Source: Gilliamella sp. wkB171 (GTDB taxonomy: Bacteria > Pseudomonadota > Gammaproteobacteria > Enterobacterales > Orbaceae). Taken from it: 64,000 nt of DNA. The notes below the pieces were generated by a model. It was not told the origin of the DNA and ran no database searches. It saw nothing but the letters and a program-made list of their open reading frames with translations. The position numbers were made by a program, and so were the translations under genes. Below, piece after piece: positions 63,584-64,000 of the stretch. Position 1 is the stretch's first letter. Every line of letters begins with the position of its first letter. The DNA lies in the NCBI RefSeq assembly GCF_001693755.1, contig NZ_LYST01000025.1, positions 62,001 through 126,000 of the forward strand, written 5' to 3'.

Positions 63584-64000
63584 TTAGGATTTTACAACAA
63601 TATTGGTAATAGGATTATCACAATTAACCGCAAGATGAATACCTGACAGCTGTTGATAATGAAAATAGAAATGCTGTCCAAAAGGGGCACAAATAGAGTG
63701 ATTTTCTACATTAACATTGACTGATTTTATTTGCCAAACGCCTTTAGCATAAAGTTTTAATGCCGATTCTTTCAACGTCCAAAGCTGCCAAAAGGCCAAT
63801 AATGTATCCTTTTGGTTAATCATCCATTGGTACTCATCATCAGTAAAAAAATGTTTAGCGACATTGAGGTAATTTTTTCGCGGCCTGTCTACCTCAATAT
63901 CAACACCCACCTTTCCTGATAATGCAACCGCTACAGCAACCCAGTCCCCACTATGACTAATATTAAAATCAGGAAACGAGCAATCTAAAAAACGGGGCCG
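63584..64000 (-). CDS. 4'-phosphopantetheinyl transferase (Sfp type), partial at window edge
   Basis: At least 138 residues; the N-terminus lies beyond 64000. The visible frame reads through the edge with FNISHSGDWVAVAVA and VGVDIEVDRPRKN, then WTLKESALKLYAKGVW, the metal-binding and substrate motifs of the Sfp/AcpT family. It transfers the phosphopantetheine arm from CoA to carrier proteins. A start at about 63910 is only an internal GTG and is not the true start. Carrier-protein partners are not in the window. Confidence 0.88.
   Translation of the reverse strand, partial: RPRFLDCSFPDFNISHSGDWVAVAVALSGKVGVDIEVDRPRKNYLNVAKHFFTDDEYQWMINQKDTLLAFWQLWTLKESALKLYAKGVWQIKSVNVNVENHSICAPFGQHFYFHYQQLSGIHLAVNCDNPITNIVVKS

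Overview
The window is an AT-rich chromosomal segment of a gammaproteobacterium. Gene content and order resemble Enterobacterales (rplU-rpmA-EamA transporter, a complete S10-spc-alpha ribosomal block, iscRSUA-hscBA-fdx, slt-trpR, gntX-nfuA, slyD/slyX). The low GC, the many sugar-PTS genes and several rearranged gene pairs suggest a host-associated relative such as the Orbaceae (Gilliamella type). That assignment is an inference from gene content; no 16S gene is present. I saw no rRNA, tRNA, CRISPR array, insertion sequence or prophage.

Layout. 1-1.2 kb: end of an EamA transporter, rpmA, rplU. 1.7-6.6 kb: accessory genes, namely a DUF4272 protein, a MarR regulator with an HlyD-type adaptor and an ABC-2 permease but no ATPase, and a small lipoprotein. 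7.3-20.9 kb: a sugar island. On the plus strand is an N-acetylgalactosamine operon (agaR, agaS, PTS agaVWEF, agaA) followed by the periplasmic glucose-1-phosphatase agp. On the minus strand are hxpA and a galactitol operon (gatABCD, gatR, lacC). Both routes meet at tagatose-6-phosphate; LacC can phosphorylate it, but no tagatose-bisphosphate aldolase lies in the window. 21.1-23.5 kb: gntK-edd, the gluconate entry to the Entner-Doudoroff pathway, without eda, behind a GntR-type palindrome and a CRP-like site. 23.6-33.2 kb: poxB, an SLC13/RCK transporter, a small membrane protein, fmt, tehB, fabI, ppnP, slyD, radC, slyX.

33.5-47.6 kb: 28 genes on the minus strand forming the S10, spc and alpha operons (rpsJ to rplQ, including secY, rpoA and the short rpmD and rpmJ). 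Recognisable regulatory RNA lies before rpsJ and before rpsM. 47.7-49.7 kb: pseudouridine catabolism (psuK with a DNA-binding domain, psuG). 49.9-55.1 kb: the ISC iron-sulfur operon without iscX. 55.3-64 kb: slt-trpR, rob, nfuA, a ComF/GntX protein, ppiA, pepB, a tyrosine-phosphatase-like protein, ftnA and a phosphopantetheinyl transferase cut by the window edge.

Most of the window is conserved core. The places most worth a second look are the MarR/HlyD/ABC-2 unit with its duplicated operator-like motif, the shared tagatose-6-phosphate island with its repeated TCGAAA boxes, an orphan terminator near 1.33 kb that may mark an unannotated RNA, and a perfect 13-bp inverted repeat near 2.87 kb.
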